Virus record (IMG/VR): IMGVR_UViG_3300022602_001772
Span: 1 to 35,091 of that record
Reading direction: 5' to 3' (one strand)
DNA: 35,091 nt
Source: a virus
Every line of letters begins with the position of its first letter. Position 1 is the first letter of the stretch. Of the stretch, positions 5,403 to 14,254 are shown piece by piece. Both the position numbers and the translations under genes were made by a program. The notes under the pieces are model-generated. The model searched no databases. It saw only the letters and a program-made list of their open reading frames with translations, and was not told where the DNA came from.

Positions 5403-6917
5403 ATGTCGCTACGTATTAGACGCGGAACAGATAGCCAACGCACTGGCATTACATTTGATTTAGGTGAACTAGTTTGGACCACCGACACCCAGAAACTTTA
5501 CGTGGGCGACGGAATCACAGCCGGTGGTATTAATGCTATGGCTAATCTAGCAGGTGTTGGTTTTACTTTTAACCCTACTACACAACAAATAGATTTTAGT
5601 TTACCAAATTTAAACCTTAATACAAGTGAAGTAGCTGAGAATTCAGCTCATTTATATTTTACAGATACTAGAGCTCAAGCCGCTGCCGCTGCCGCTTTAC
5701 TAGCTGGTAATGCGTATAATACAGGCATTGCGTTTAGTTGGGATAGTGTAGATGGTCGTATTACAGCAGTAGCAACGGGTAATCAAGTTCCTAGTATTAC
5801 TGGCAATGCCGGCAAGTATCTAACTACAGACGGTACTAATATTATTTGGCACAATCCTCCAATTCCTGGTGGACTAAGTATTCCAAGTTTTGGCGGCAAT
5901 CAGGGCAAGTATTTAACAACAGATGGTACTAATTTAGCTTGGGCTAACATTTCAATTAATACACTAAGCTATACTACGGCTGGTAATGTAACTTATAATG
6001 CTAATTTAACTGATACTGGATTTACAATACCTGTTAATATTAAACTAGCAGCCGGTACAGACATTAAACGAGATAACGGATCTGGAACATTTGTTTCTGT
6101 ATTAGGCGGGTTAGCCTCTGTAAGCTCGGACCTGACACCGAGCCTAGGCGGAAACTTAGGGTTGGGTGGCTATAATATTAGTGGTTCTGGTAATATTGAT
6201 ATTACTGGATACCTACATGCTACTGGCACACTACAAACAGGTAGTGCTACTATTACTGGAACATTAGGTGTTACTACAGGACTAGGTAGAGATTTGTCTC
6301 TAAATGGTTTTAATATCATAGGATCTACTGGCAGCATTAATATTTCTGGATCAATAACAGGAGGTACTATTACTGGTACTAGCCTTGTATCCGGTAATTT
6401 AACTCTAAGCACCAATAGTATCACAGTTACTAGCGGTACACTATATGTTCAAAACAACTCACAGCAAATTATTCAATTTAGAGGAGTTAATGCTAACGGA
6501 TCTCCAGCCACTGCTCCACAATTTAATCTTTTCTCTTCAAGAGGAAATATAGGTTCTCCTACAAATAGCCAACCCGGCGATGCATTATTATCGTTAAACT
6601 TTGGTGGATATAATTCCGGAAACTATCAACAAGCCGCTTCTATTATAGTTCAGTACGATCCTATAGCTAATATGAGCGATACAAACCCTGCGGCCAATTT
6701 AGTTTTTGTTACAAACAATAACAACGGTGGACAAAATCTAGCTTATCTTGATAAGCATGGAGTTTTTAATGCCCCAGTATTCTTAGCTACTAGCTATACC
6801 AATACCGATATGCTAGCAATCGCTAGTCCGACAGCGGGTATGATTGTATTCAATTCAACTTATAACCATTTCTATGGTTACAACGGTTCTAACTGGGTAG
6901 CATTTACTGGACCATAA
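5403..6917 (+). CDS. tail-fibre-like virion protein with Mtd-type N-terminus
   Basis: A 504-residue protein probably on the virion surface. Residues 1-50 (RIRRGTDSQR, GELVWTTDTQKLYVGDG) resemble the N-terminal trimerisation domain of major tropism determinant-like phage fibres. The shaft is rich in Gly, Thr, Ser and Asn with repeated elements, for example GKYLTTDGTN occurring twice (about residues 140 and 175) and many SGN/ITG turns typical of beta-helical fibres. The C-terminus (TAGMIVFNSTYNHFYGYNGSNWVAF) is a motif common at the ends of tail fibres. It is followed by late operons of modification-type enzymes. No reverse transcriptase or variable repeat is present, so a diversity-generating retroelement is not indicated. 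Confidence 0.8.
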   Translation: MSLRIRRGTDSQRTGITFDLGELVWTTDTQKLYVGDGITAGGINAMANLAGVGFTFNPTTQQIDFSLPNLNLNTSEVAENSAHLYFTDTRAQAAAAAALLAGNAYNTGIAFSWDSVDGRITAVATGNQVPSITGNAGKYLTTDGTNIIWHNPPIPGGLSIPSFGGNQGKYLTTDGTNLAWANISINTLSYTTAGNVTYNANLTDTGFTIPVNIKLAAGTDIKRDNGSGTFVSVLGGLASVSSDLTPSLGGNLGLGGYNISGSGNIDITGYLHATGTLQTGSATITGTLGVTTGLGRDLSLNGFNIIGSTGSINISGSITGGTITGTSLVSGNLTLSTNSITVTSGTLYVQNNSQQIIQFRGVNANGSPATAPQFNLFSSRGNIGSPTNSQPGDALLSLNFGGYNSGNYQQAASIIVQYDPIANMSDTNPAANLVFVTNNNNGGQNLAYLDKHGVFNAPVFLATSYTNTDMLAIASPTAGMIVFNSTYNHFYGYNGSNWVAFTGP

Positions 6918-6933
6918 TATATAATTTACATTG

Positions 6934-6957
6934 ATGACGAGCTATAAATATCGTCAT
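6934..6957 (+). promoter_or_regulatory. late promoter TATAAATA inside an inverted repeat at the start codon
   Basis: A perfect late octamer TATAAATA occupies 6943-6950, five bases before the ATG at 6956. If T4 spacing applies, transcription starts on the A of the ATG. The octamer sits in the loop of an inverted repeat, ATGACGA (6934-6940) and TCGTCAT (6951-6957), whose right arm contains the start codon. Confidence 0.75.
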
Positions 6958-7648
6958 GAAACAGATTAAATCAGTATTATCATTCGGCGATAGCACAGCT
7001 TCTGGTGCGGAGTTGGCCGGGCCACTTCCGATCAGAAGTAGAGCATACTTAACTGGAAAAATTTCCATAGAAGAAATCGATGCTCCAGGTAAGTTATTAA
7101 CTTTCCCACAAAAAGTAGCAGACTATTTAGGTGTGCCTTCCTATAACTACGCTATGTCGGGCGGAAGTAATCAGAGAAGCATAAGATTATTAACGCAAGC
7201 AGTACAAGACCATCCAGACAGTTTAGTTTTATTTTCTTGGGGCAGACCTGACCTCAGCGATGTTTACTGCCCAGACGGCGGCATAGGTTGCGATAAGGAT
7301 AATTTTTTACAAGCAGGTACTAATAATTTTGATACCAATCTTAATAAAAAATGGTTAGAAGCATACCATTATCGCAATCAACTTGAATCTCAGATGTTTT
7401 GTGTCGATGCTATTTGTAGACAACACGCTGTTGATTTTTTACAAATCCCGTTGTATTTAAAACGCACCGAACCTGAATATGTGCCAGATGTTGCCAATCG
7501 TTTGTATTTTAGCACACATAGTAATGCTGAAGATTGGGCTATAGAACAAAACTGTACACTATTAGAAATTCACTACGGTGAAGACTTTCATGTAGCTCTA
7601 GCAAATTTAATCATTAAAACTTTAATCGACAAAGGTACAATAAAATGA
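6956..7648 (+). CDS. SGNH/GDSL hydrolase-like protein
   Basis: A 230-residue protein with block I SFGDSTASG (nucleophile S13), a block II-like AMSGGSNQ, a block III-like SWGRPD, and a C-terminal HYGEDFHVALA segment corresponding to the final His block. The expected catalytic Asp three residues before that His is not evident (Leu at that place, Glu204 next to it), so activity is uncertain. SGNH enzymes are esterases or O-acetyl transfer/removal enzymes acting on lipids and glycans. It is the first gene of the late operon running to 11512 and has no Shine-Dalgarno sequence, in line with a leaderless mRNA. A second family member is at 23157-23786. Confidence 0.65.
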   Translation: MKQIKSVLSFGDSTASGAELAGPLPIRSRAYLTGKISIEEIDAPGKLLTFPQKVADYLGVPSYNYAMSGGSNQRSIRLLTQAVQDHPDSLVLFSWGRPDLSDVYCPDGGIGCDKDNFLQAGTNNFDTNLNKKWLEAYHYRNQLESQMFCVDAICRQHAVDFLQIPLYLKRTEPEYVPDVANRLYFSTHSNAEDWAIEQNCTLLEIHYGEDFHVALANLIIKTLIDKGTIK

Positions 7649-8418
7649 TTAAAGGCAAGCCATTCATTGATTTACAAGACTATGTAAATCTTGTCGGGTA
7701 CGATAAATTACATACAGAAATTTCTAGAGGAATAGCTACGGCAAAACATTTAGGTATAAATGGCCTTCAAATGTACCATCCTGGAACTGTAAGACCACAC
7801 GCTCAGGGTATTGAAATAAAATCATTATCGGAAGCGTATCGACATTGGAAAGAATTACCTGAGTACGACCCAGTAAAGATTGGCGGTAAGGATTTATCGT
7901 ATAATCAACTAACAGACTATTTAAAATACGCTGTTGGCGCATACGATTTTTATCTTGTGTTTCGTGTACTAGATAAAGAATATAAAAATAAAAGTGTTGG
8001 AGAATTAGGCGAGTACTTTCCTAACCTAGTAAAATTTATTGAAGGATTAATCCCAGCTGGCGTATTTAAAAGTCTACATAGCGCAACACTGATGGCATTA
8101 GATGCCGGAGGAATACCTTGGGAACATTATGATCCCGAGAACCCGGTAACAGAACTATTTGATCCTAACGATCAACACTTTAGTGAAATAACAGAATTTA
8201 TTCATATAAAAACTGATTGCGATAGACCTTTCTATGTTATCGATCCTAAATCAAATGAGAAAGTTTATGTAAACACTCGAGTAGCATGGTGGGACGAAAG
8301 AGATTGGCACGGTGGAGAACCTATCAATCGTCCAACCTACACAATAAAAATCAACGGTCGCTTTACTGACGAGTTTAAAAAACTGATTGATGTAGAAGGC
8401 TACGAAAATGAATTATAA
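7645..8418 (+). CDS. 2OG-Fe(II) oxygenase-like protein, DWHGGE family
   Basis: A 257-residue protein with a paralogue at 17577-18380. Shared landmarks are EYFPN..K..E (about 123-133), an iron-binding HxD (H161, D163 in WEHYDPE), EFIHI (185-189), and NTR.AWW followed by DWHGGE with the distal ligand H222. A strand and then GRFTDEF end the fold. The pattern HxD...H on predicted beta strands fits a cupin-fold 2OG oxygenase. The residue expected to bind 2-oxoglutarate is Lys (YTIKI) here but Arg in the paralogue (YGLRI). The start overlaps the previous stop (ATGA). The substrate is unknown; I know no named family with the DWHGGE motif. Confidence 0.6.
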   Translation: MIKGKPFIDLQDYVNLVGYDKLHTEISRGIATAKHLGINGLQMYHPGTVRPHAQGIEIKSLSEAYRHWKELPEYDPVKIGGKDLSYNQLTDYLKYAVGAYDFYLVFRVLDKEYKNKSVGELGEYFPNLVKFIEGLIPAGVFKSLHSATLMALDAGGIPWEHYDPENPVTELFDPNDQHFSEITEFIHIKTDCDRPFYVIDPKSNEKVYVNTRVAWWDERDWHGGEPINRPTYTIKINGRFTDEFKKLIDVEGYENEL

Positions 8419-9241
8419 GATTCATAGCAACGGATGGACTGTTTTTGCCGATGTTGATTTAAAAACTTGTACTCAAGATGATGTAAACGACATAGCAAGA
8501 CTTGTAGCCACAAATGTAATAGTTGTTTTCAAAAATCAATTCCTAACTATTGAGGAAGAGTTGCGATTTTTAAAAATGTTTAAAAATCTTACTCCGTTGT
8601 ATGCTAAAGACAATCCGTTATTCCCAGATTATACTATAGATCCTGAAGGACTATTGTGTAGAGTTACAGCAGAACTACGTAACGGCAAACCTGGAATGGG
8701 TGGTGCCCCATGCGATTTTGATTGGCACGTTGACAGTCCTCAAATGCCAAATCGTAGTGACATTTTGTATTTACGTGGCGTAAGAGGAACAGCAGGTTCT
8801 AGAACAAGTTGGAATAATAACTTACTTGCCTATCAAGACTTACCCGATAGTATAAAAAATACCATAGTAAATTTACATTGTATATATGGAAATATATATG
8901 CTCCTTGGGCACCAGACTTTGTTGGCATAAGATATAACTATGATTGGACTCCAAGTATAATACACAAAAATATTACAGGTCAAACAGGAATTTATTTTGC
9001 TCCAGATCAAATGGAAAAATTTGTAGAGTTATCCAACGAGGAGTCCGACGTACTTAAAGAAAAATTAGCCCAACACATATTCAACGATAAGTATGTTTAC
9101 CATCACGACTGGGAGGATGGTGATTTAATTATCTCTGACCAATGGAACGGCCTACACAAGCGTTGGGCATTTGATAAAATGGATATAAGAGTTATGTACA
9201 GAGCATCAGCAGATTATCCAGAGCAAGATTATACAGTATGA
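8408..9241 (+). CDS. TauD/TfdA-like 2OG-Fe(II) dioxygenase
   Basis: A 277-residue TauD-type enzyme. The opening WTVFADVDL and the VVFKNQ strand are characteristic. Iron ligands are H107 and D109 in DWHVDSP, and H250 in NGLHKRW. R261 or R265 (DIRVMYR) would hold 2-oxoglutarate. A conserved YLRGV.GTAGSRTSWNN block follows the HxD. Members hydroxylate small substrates such as taurine, amino acids or peptide-bound residues. Two tandem paralogues follow (9801, 10658), and this copy alone keeps the canonical HxD. It overlaps its upstream neighbour by 11 bases. Confidence 0.85.
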   Translation: MNYKIHSNGWTVFADVDLKTCTQDDVNDIARLVATNVIVVFKNQFLTIEEELRFLKMFKNLTPLYAKDNPLFPDYTIDPEGLLCRVTAELRNGKPGMGGAPCDFDWHVDSPQMPNRSDILYLRGVRGTAGSRTSWNNNLLAYQDLPDSIKNTIVNLHCIYGNIYAPWAPDFVGIRYNYDWTPSIIHKNITGQTGIYFAPDQMEKFVELSNEESDVLKEKLAQHIFNDKYVYHHDWEDGDLIISDQWNGLHKRWAFDKMDIRVMYRASADYPEQDYTV

Positions 9242-9804
9242 TAGAAAACATTTATCACAGGTATTTGGATATACCGTTCGAGCCAAACATAGATCTATTC
9301 AACAGAATAGAATACGATCCATCTCGCTATACCCATGTACAAATTAAAAAAGAAGAAGTTAATCCCGAACTTCTCAAATGGTTTGATCAATTTAATATCG
9401 AAATTGTTTGGTACGAAGCATTTTACACACCTCCTAATGGTGGCAAACTTCCTATACACACAGACGGAGACGATGGTCCTAATTACACTAAAGTTAATTG
9501 GACGCATGGTGCTCCGGGTAGTACTTTATGTTGGTGGGAACCAAAATTACCAGAACACGTACAAACTGTAGAAACAGTGTTTGGCACTCGTTACTATACC
9601 GTTGACGAGAACAACTGTAACAAATTATACGAAGCTGAAATTAATAAACCTAGTTTAGTTAACGCAGGAACGTTTCATAGCACATACAATCCAACTAACG
9701 AAGGACGTTGGACTTTTACTATGCCCTTGCTAGATGCTACAAGTAAAAATAGACTAGCATGGGACGATGCTATAGAAAGATTTAAAGGATCAATTATAAA
9801 ATGA
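9238..9804 (+). CDS. 2OG-Fe(II) oxygenase-like protein
   Basis: A 188-residue protein. After an N-terminal module of about 60 residues comes IHTDGDDG with the iron-binding HxD (H74, D76). Then VNAGTFHSTYNPTNEGRWTFTMPL holds the distal H147 and R157 for 2-oxoglutarate. This order and spacing fit a small double-stranded beta-helix oxygenase. It is translationally coupled at both ends by ATGA overlaps and sits between two TauD-like genes. It resembles phage prolyl/aspartyl hydroxylase-type proteins only in these motifs, so the subfamily and substrate remain open. Confidence 0.7.
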   Translation: MIENIYHRYLDIPFEPNIDLFNRIEYDPSRYTHVQIKKEEVNPELLKWFDQFNIEIVWYEAFYTPPNGGKLPIHTDGDDGPNYTKVNWTHGAPGSTLCWWEPKLPEHVQTVETVFGTRYYTVDENNCNKLYEAEINKPSLVNAGTFHSTYNPTNEGRWTFTMPLLDATSKNRLAWDDAIERFKGSIIK

Positions 9805-10661
9805 TAAATTATAAATTACATGAAAATAACTGGACGATTTTCATCGAAGATTTAGACATGCGTACAGCATCGCAGGAAGATATAAATCAAATTGCTCGTC
9901 TTATTGCTACAAACACCCTTGTTATTATTAGAAATCAAAACTTAACGGCTACAGATGAAGTTAGAATTTTAAGAATGTTTAAAAACCCGCAGACATTTGC
10001 TGTCCCCACAGCAACAAACTATGTAAGTGATTTGGCAGGTGCCGTGGTCGAAGGGTCTGAAGATTTATTTTTGCGAGTAAGTGGCAAGCCAGACGATCAC
10101 GGTCGTGTTGGTATTGCGGCATACGAAAGTGAAATGGTTTGGCATTGTAATGACCCTGGAGAAGCTAGTAGACTGCCCATGGTCTGGTTATATGGAGTGG
10201 AAGGAACTGTAGGATCAAGAACTAGTTATAATAATAACATACTGTCCTATGCCGATTTGTCAGAAGATATGAAAAAAGAAATCGACAACTACCATTTAGA
10301 AGTTATAAAAGAAATGGGCTTAGACATTGACAATTTGCGTACAGACGGAGTCATCGCAGAATATAAGCCAAAACTGGTGGTAACAAACATAGCTAATAGA
10401 ACTGGATTATTCTTTCCTATGTATCATGCTGTAAAAATTCAAGAGGCTTCGGACGAGCGTAGTAAAGAAATTTTAGAATTTTTATGCGAGCATACTGTAC
10501 AAGAACAATACGTTTATCATCATGATTGGAAGGATGGCGACATTGTTATAGGTGAACAAAATCTAGGTATACACAAACGTTGGCCTTTTAAACAAATAGG
10601 TCAACGTACATTGCACAGAGCGGCATTTGATTTTCCGGATCAAGATTATTCAAAATTATGA
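9801..10661 (+). CDS. TauD-like protein with HxN in place of HxD
   Basis: A 286-residue paralogue of the genes at 8408 and 10658. It shares the N-terminal HENNWTIF module, VGSRTSYNNN, YVYHHDWKDGD and the distal histidine in GIHKRWPF, with Arg in GQRTLHRAAFDFP. The iron-binding motif reads WHCNDPG, so Asn117 replaces the usual acidic ligand. This could weaken iron binding, alter chemistry or mark a structural role; D118 directly after it might compensate. An insertion around 155-185 differs from the siblings. It is coupled by ATGA on both sides. Confidence 0.78.
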   Translation: MINYKLHENNWTIFIEDLDMRTASQEDINQIARLIATNTLVIIRNQNLTATDEVRILRMFKNPQTFAVPTATNYVSDLAGAVVEGSEDLFLRVSGKPDDHGRVGIAAYESEMVWHCNDPGEASRLPMVWLYGVEGTVGSRTSYNNNILSYADLSEDMKKEIDNYHLEVIKEMGLDIDNLRTDGVIAEYKPKLVVTNIANRTGLFFPMYHAVKIQEASDERSKEILEFLCEHTVQEQYVYHHDWKDGDIVIGEQNLGIHKRWPFKQIGQRTLHRAAFDFPDQDYSKL

Positions 10662-11512
10662 AATATCATCTACATGAAAACGGTTGGACTGTTTTAGTCG
10701 ATGACTTTGATTTTAATCTGGCATCGCAAGACGATATAAACGAAATAGCCGGATTAATTGCTAATAATACTTGCATAGTTTTTAAAAATCAATCGTTAAC
10801 GGTCGACGACGAACTTAGAATCGCACACATGTTTAAACGTCCAAAACCGTTGTTTAATTCTGAAGAAGAGGAAAATTTTAAAAACTGGGCAGTCGACTCT
10901 AAAGGCATTATTGCCAGAGTAACTGGCGAACTAAATGACAATGGCAAGCCAGGTATAGCAGGGCATAGTGATGAAATGGTGTGGCATTGTAATATGCCGC
11001 AGGATCGAGATCGTTGTCCTATCATTTGGTTGTATTCAGTAAAGGGATCGAAAGGATCACGTACAAGCTGGAACAACAACATCCTATCCTACAAAGATTT
11101 AGATGATGATACTAAAGAAAAGTTAAAGACACTAAAGTGTATATACATGGGAGGTGCTATCGTCGATGAGCACGGACAAAATGGCAAGTTAGAGTATGAT
11201 GGTATTGTAGTTGAATCATTTCAGCCACCGTTAGTATACACAAACAATGCTGGCAAGACAGGCTTGTACCTTTCATTTTTACAACTAGATCGATTTGTAG
11301 GTATGACTAGAGAAGAATCGATTGAGTTAATTAAACCCATCTGGGAACATACAATACAGGACAAGTATTGCTATCACCACGATTGGGAAGATGGAGACGT
11401 TGTCATAGCAGAACAATGGTTAGGTGTCCATAGACGTTGGCCATTTGAACGAATCGAAGAACGATTGCTACATAGAATCGCTATTGATTTTCCGGACCAG
11501 GACTACAGTTAA
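10658..11512 (+). CDS. TauD-like protein with HxN in place of HxD
   Basis: A 284-residue third member of the tandem family. It has WTVLVDDFDF, VFKNQ, GSKGSRTSWNNN, CYHHDWEDGD and the distal His in GVHRRWPF, with Arg in EERLLHRIAIDFP. The iron motif is WHCNMPQ, with Asn112 instead of Asp and no acidic residue next to it, so the substitution is clearer than in the gene before. It is the last gene of the operon. Its TAA overlaps the stop of the convergent gene within the shared TTAA at 11509-11512. Confidence 0.78.
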   Translation: MKYHLHENGWTVLVDDFDFNLASQDDINEIAGLIANNTCIVFKNQSLTVDDELRIAHMFKRPKPLFNSEEEENFKNWAVDSKGIIARVTGELNDNGKPGIAGHSDEMVWHCNMPQDRDRCPIIWLYSVKGSKGSRTSWNNNILSYKDLDDDTKEKLKTLKCIYMGGAIVDEHGQNGKLEYDGIVVESFQPPLVYTNNAGKTGLYLSFLQLDRFVGMTREESIELIKPIWEHTIQDKYCYHHDWEDGDVVIAEQWLGVHRRWPFERIEERLLHRIAIDFPDQDYS

Positions 11513-12156
11513 GGTAGTTCGTCTATAACAATATATTCGCCACTAACGCCTTGTGCTAGCGCGGCTTGATCGACTAGTGATTTCCATTCAGCTGTAGCAT
11601 CGTGACGAGCTATGATTAGGTGGATGCGATCCTCACTGCTAGTGTTAACAACGCTGTGGGGATAATGTATATTCATAGCATACACTCCGCCTTGTTCCAT
11701 AATAAACTCTTCTCCATCGCCCCATATCCATTTACAGCCTTCTGGATTGTTAAGAGCAATATTGATATTTTCTAATAGAGGTATACTAGAATCGTTGTGT
11801 AAAGCAATGTGCCCGCCAGCTTTTAATAACATAAATCTAACTCTGCCGTATTTGTCGCAAGGAAAAACTTCTTTTAACCATTTTGTTGTAACAGGACACG
11901 AGTCTTCTATTTCTGTCCATATCATATCCTTACTAGCATCCTTACCTTTAGCGTAGCCGTAGGTTTTATAACTTTCGTGTTTGTCCCATCCTAACCCGTG
12001 TATAGTTAAACTGGCCCATCCTTTGTGTGCGTACTCACTGTCTCGGTGAGCAGTAAATTTGCCCAGCAAGTTGCGAGCTTCTTTTAGCATTTCTTCGTAA
12101 GGAAGTTCTATAGGCAATTTTAAATAACGAGCGTTGGATTTGAAATACTCTTTCAT
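11509..12156 (-). CDS. aspartyl/asparaginyl beta-hydroxylase-like oxygenase
   Basis: A 215-residue protein matching the AspH family (PF05118). RVRFMLLKAGGHIALHNDSS carries the HxD iron ligands H120 and D122. NINIALNNPEGCKWIWGDGE forms the core strands. HYPHSVVNTSSEDRIHLII holds the distal H167 and R177. Family members hydroxylate Asp/Asn in proteins or free amino acids, using 2-oxoglutarate and oxygen. It is the last gene of the minus-strand operon that begins near 15467, and its stop is shared with the convergent TauD-like gene. A signal peptide or membrane anchor is absent. Confidence 0.82.
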   Translation of the reverse strand: MKEYFKSNARYLKLPIELPYEEMLKEARNLLGKFTAHRDSEYAHKGWASLTIHGLGWDKHESYKTYGYAKGKDASKDMIWTEIEDSCPVTTKWLKEVFPCDKYGRVRFMLLKAGGHIALHNDSSIPLLENINIALNNPEGCKWIWGDGEEFIMEQGGVYAMNIHYPHSVVNTSSEDRIHLIIARHDATAEWKSLVDQAALAQGVSGEYIVIDELP

Positions 12157-12843
12157 TTATTCTCCAATGTGTCCAAACGCCCATATACGTTCTTGACACC
12201 ACCAGCATTTCATACAATGCGATTCTATGTGGTCGTCATCTTCACAGCTTCTTGTTACAGGCAACAATCTCTTTTCAAGACCTAATGCTTGATACAATTC
12301 AACAACAGCTTTCTTGTTATAGTTTCTAAGAGGAACATAAACACGCTCGTCTAATACTAAGGGGTTATCTAGTTCTCCACTAATAGTTAATCCAAACAAC
12401 GGATGAACGACTTCATCACTTCTAAAACGATTGTGCCAGTCTTCTTGTTGTTGATCAAATTCTAAGTAAACTTCCTTAGGAGGGAAATTAGTAACAGCCA
12501 TATATACTATATCAACTTCCTTCTTGTTTAAAGCGTCGGTGAGCATATTAAAAAAGAACTCATTAGTCTCCCTAGGTTCAACTTGTGTTTTATGTACAAC
12601 ATAATTAGTATTGCCCGTAAGACGACTACAAGTTTCAATAACAGCATCTACGCTTTTAGCAAATGAAAACTTTCTACTGGATGACCACATGTTATAAATG
12701 TGTATAGGCTTATCAACATTAGTCATTAGAATATAAAGTAGTACAGCACTATCTGCGCCGCCACTTATACCTATGCCTATTGGGCCATCTTTGTATATAC
12801 CAATTAGTATATTTCCAATATTAATATAATTTAAATTGTTCAT
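12157..12843 (-). CDS. PP-loop ATP pyrophosphatase, QueC-like
   Basis: A 228-residue adenylating enzyme of the PP-loop superfamily. The loop is GISGGADSA (S27-S32) and is followed by a helix and strand as in N-type ATP pyrophosphatases. Near the C-terminus four cysteines (C200, C210, C213, C216) in a C-x9-C-x2-C-x2-C arrangement, followed by R..AF, resemble the zinc site of QueC, which makes 7-cyano-7-deazaguanine. Other 7-deazaguanine genes (FolE, QueD, QueE, transglycosylase) are not recognisable here, so the true product may be a different adenylated carboxylate, amide or nitrile. It overlaps the upstream gene by 23 bases. Confidence 0.7.
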   Translation of the reverse strand: MNNLNYINIGNILIGIYKDGPIGIGISGGADSAVLLYILMTNVDKPIHIYNMWSSSRKFSFAKSVDAVIETCSRLTGNTNYVVHKTQVEPRETNEFFFNMLTDALNKKEVDIVYMAVTNFPPKEVYLEFDQQQEDWHNRFRSDEVVHPLFGLTISGELDNPLVLDERVYVPLRNYNKKAVVELYQALGLEKRLLPVTRSCEDDDHIESHCMKCWWCQERIWAFGHIGE

Positions 12844-14254
12844 ATTTCCAATCTATATCATGCCAGCTGGGCGTTTTTAAATCTTGTAAATCAGTATAGT
12901 TAAATCTATCCACTGTACCTAAATATTCTTTAGGATTAGTTTTCCAGAAACCGTCTGCCGCACGGGCCGTTAACAACAAAGTAATATTAGGGTCTTTTTC
13001 TTTTAACATACGAATTAGTCTATTCTCACAACTAATACGATACTTTAAACTGTTCATAGCAACAAATGGACCATGGTTATATAAGTTACTAAGATTTAAT
13101 ATAGTCTTGCGCCCAGCGTCTAACCAATCAAAATTAAATGTGGCTGTGTAGTCTACAAGCACATAATCATAGGTTAATTGCTTAACACTAGCCCACAACG
13201 TTTCCCAATCATTGATTGTGGTTAGAAATTCCTTCCACTTACTGTCTATTTGAGCTTTATATTCTTCACTGAGATAAGAACTGTTGTTGGGCAACATAGG
13301 TTTATGTTTCCAGTAAAAGTCTGCATAGTCTACACCGTCCCACTCTTCTACTAGCTTTTTCATAAACACTAAACAGTTGTAATTAATGTCTGTAAAAATT
13401 ACTCGGGTATTTTCTGTAAACCCTACAAGTTCTAAATTCTTGATCCAATTGAAACCTATTCCAACTGTAGCATATTGTTCAACAGGCCCAGTAAAATCTA
13501 ATTGGTTTCTTAGTGTATCAGAATTCCATCCAGCAAAAAAGTTAGTAGCAAAGAATTGATAGTGTTTTATTTCTGATAGTGTTTTCAAGAACACGTGATC
13601 ATATTCGTAGTAAAGATACTTCTTGCTTGTGCGTACACTTTGATTAAGTGTTAGTAGTGTTCTTCCTTGTTCTAAGGCAACACGCAGTATATTCCAACCA
13701 TGTAACCTAACATCATACGTTTTAAGTTCTGTGCCTTGCTTCATCCATACAGGTATTTCGGGATCGTCGTATAAACATTCTTCACTACGAATAGGAGCTA
13801 TCTGTTCATAAGTGCCCCACTCTTCTTCTCCGATGACAGGCATACTTGACTCTTTATACTGTTCTAGATTTACAATATAAAATTGTTGATGTAATTCAAA
13901 ACACGCATTACCGTAATAACCGTGTCCAGCTCTATCAAGTATGTGTCCTGCTATAAAGAAATCTTTCTTACAAGTTTCCTCAATAGCAGTAAACAATCTG
14001 TCGGACAATTTTAAACTAGTTCCTGCTGATACAACTACAGCATGAGTGTAGTTTTCTTCGCTAGCTGTTCTTAGTAGCTCATCCTCGTCTTTGCCAATAA
14101 TAATATCAAAATCATGTAAGTCAAAACGATGTATCAAAAAGTCTGTAAGATTGACACAGACTTCTCTAGCATATCCGCTTTCGCAAGAATCTATAATATC
14201 GTGTAGACAAAACACTATAGATTTTTTATAATCAGTTTTAAACTTAGTTACCAT
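12821..14254 (-). CDS. large protein of unknown function
   Basis: A 477-residue protein I cannot assign. The N-terminal 150 residues alternate hydrophobic strands and helices (KSIVFCLHDII, YTHAVVVSAGT, FFIAGHILDR), suggesting a Rossmann-like alpha/beta domain comparable to glycosyltransferases. The C-terminal half has YATVGIGFNW, RVIFTDINYNCLVFMKKLV, YDYVLVDYTA and a final NITLLLTARA strand, reminiscent of a methyltransferase-type Rossmann fold but without a clear glycine-rich SAM loop. It could be a two-domain carbohydrate or peptide enzyme. It lies between the PP-loop ATPase and the acetyltransferase-like gene, overlapping both. Confidence 0.75.
   Translation of the reverse strand: MVTKFKTDYKKSIVFCLHDIIDSCESGYAREVCVNLTDFLIHRFDLHDFDIIIGKDEDELLRTASEENYTHAVVVSAGTSLKLSDRLFTAIEETCKKDFFIAGHILDRAGHGYYGNACFELHQQFYIVNLEQYKESSMPVIGEEEWGTYEQIAPIRSEECLYDDPEIPVWMKQGTELKTYDVRLHGWNILRVALEQGRTLLTLNQSVRTSKKYLYYEYDHVFLKTLSEIKHYQFFATNFFAGWNSDTLRNQLDFTGPVEQYATVGIGFNWIKNLELVGFTENTRVIFTDINYNCLVFMKKLVEEWDGVDYADFYWKHKPMLPNNSSYLSEEYKAQIDSKWKEFLTTINDWETLWASVKQLTYDYVLVDYTATFNFDWLDAGRKTILNLSNLYNHGPFVAMNSLKYRISCENRLIRMLKEKDPNITLLLTARAADGFWKTNPKEYLGTVDRFNYTDLQDLKTPSWHDIDWKYEQFKLY

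Noticed and set aside
5403-6917. Diversity-generating retroelement suggested by the Mtd-like N-terminus
   Set aside because: No reverse transcriptase gene and no variable/template repeat pair are visible; the C-terminus looks like a plain fibre end.
8726-8760. TTGACA inside the TauD-like gene as a promoter
   Set aside because: No TATAAT-like box at 16-18 bases. Other in-gene TTGACA matches, such as near 10327, fail in the same way.
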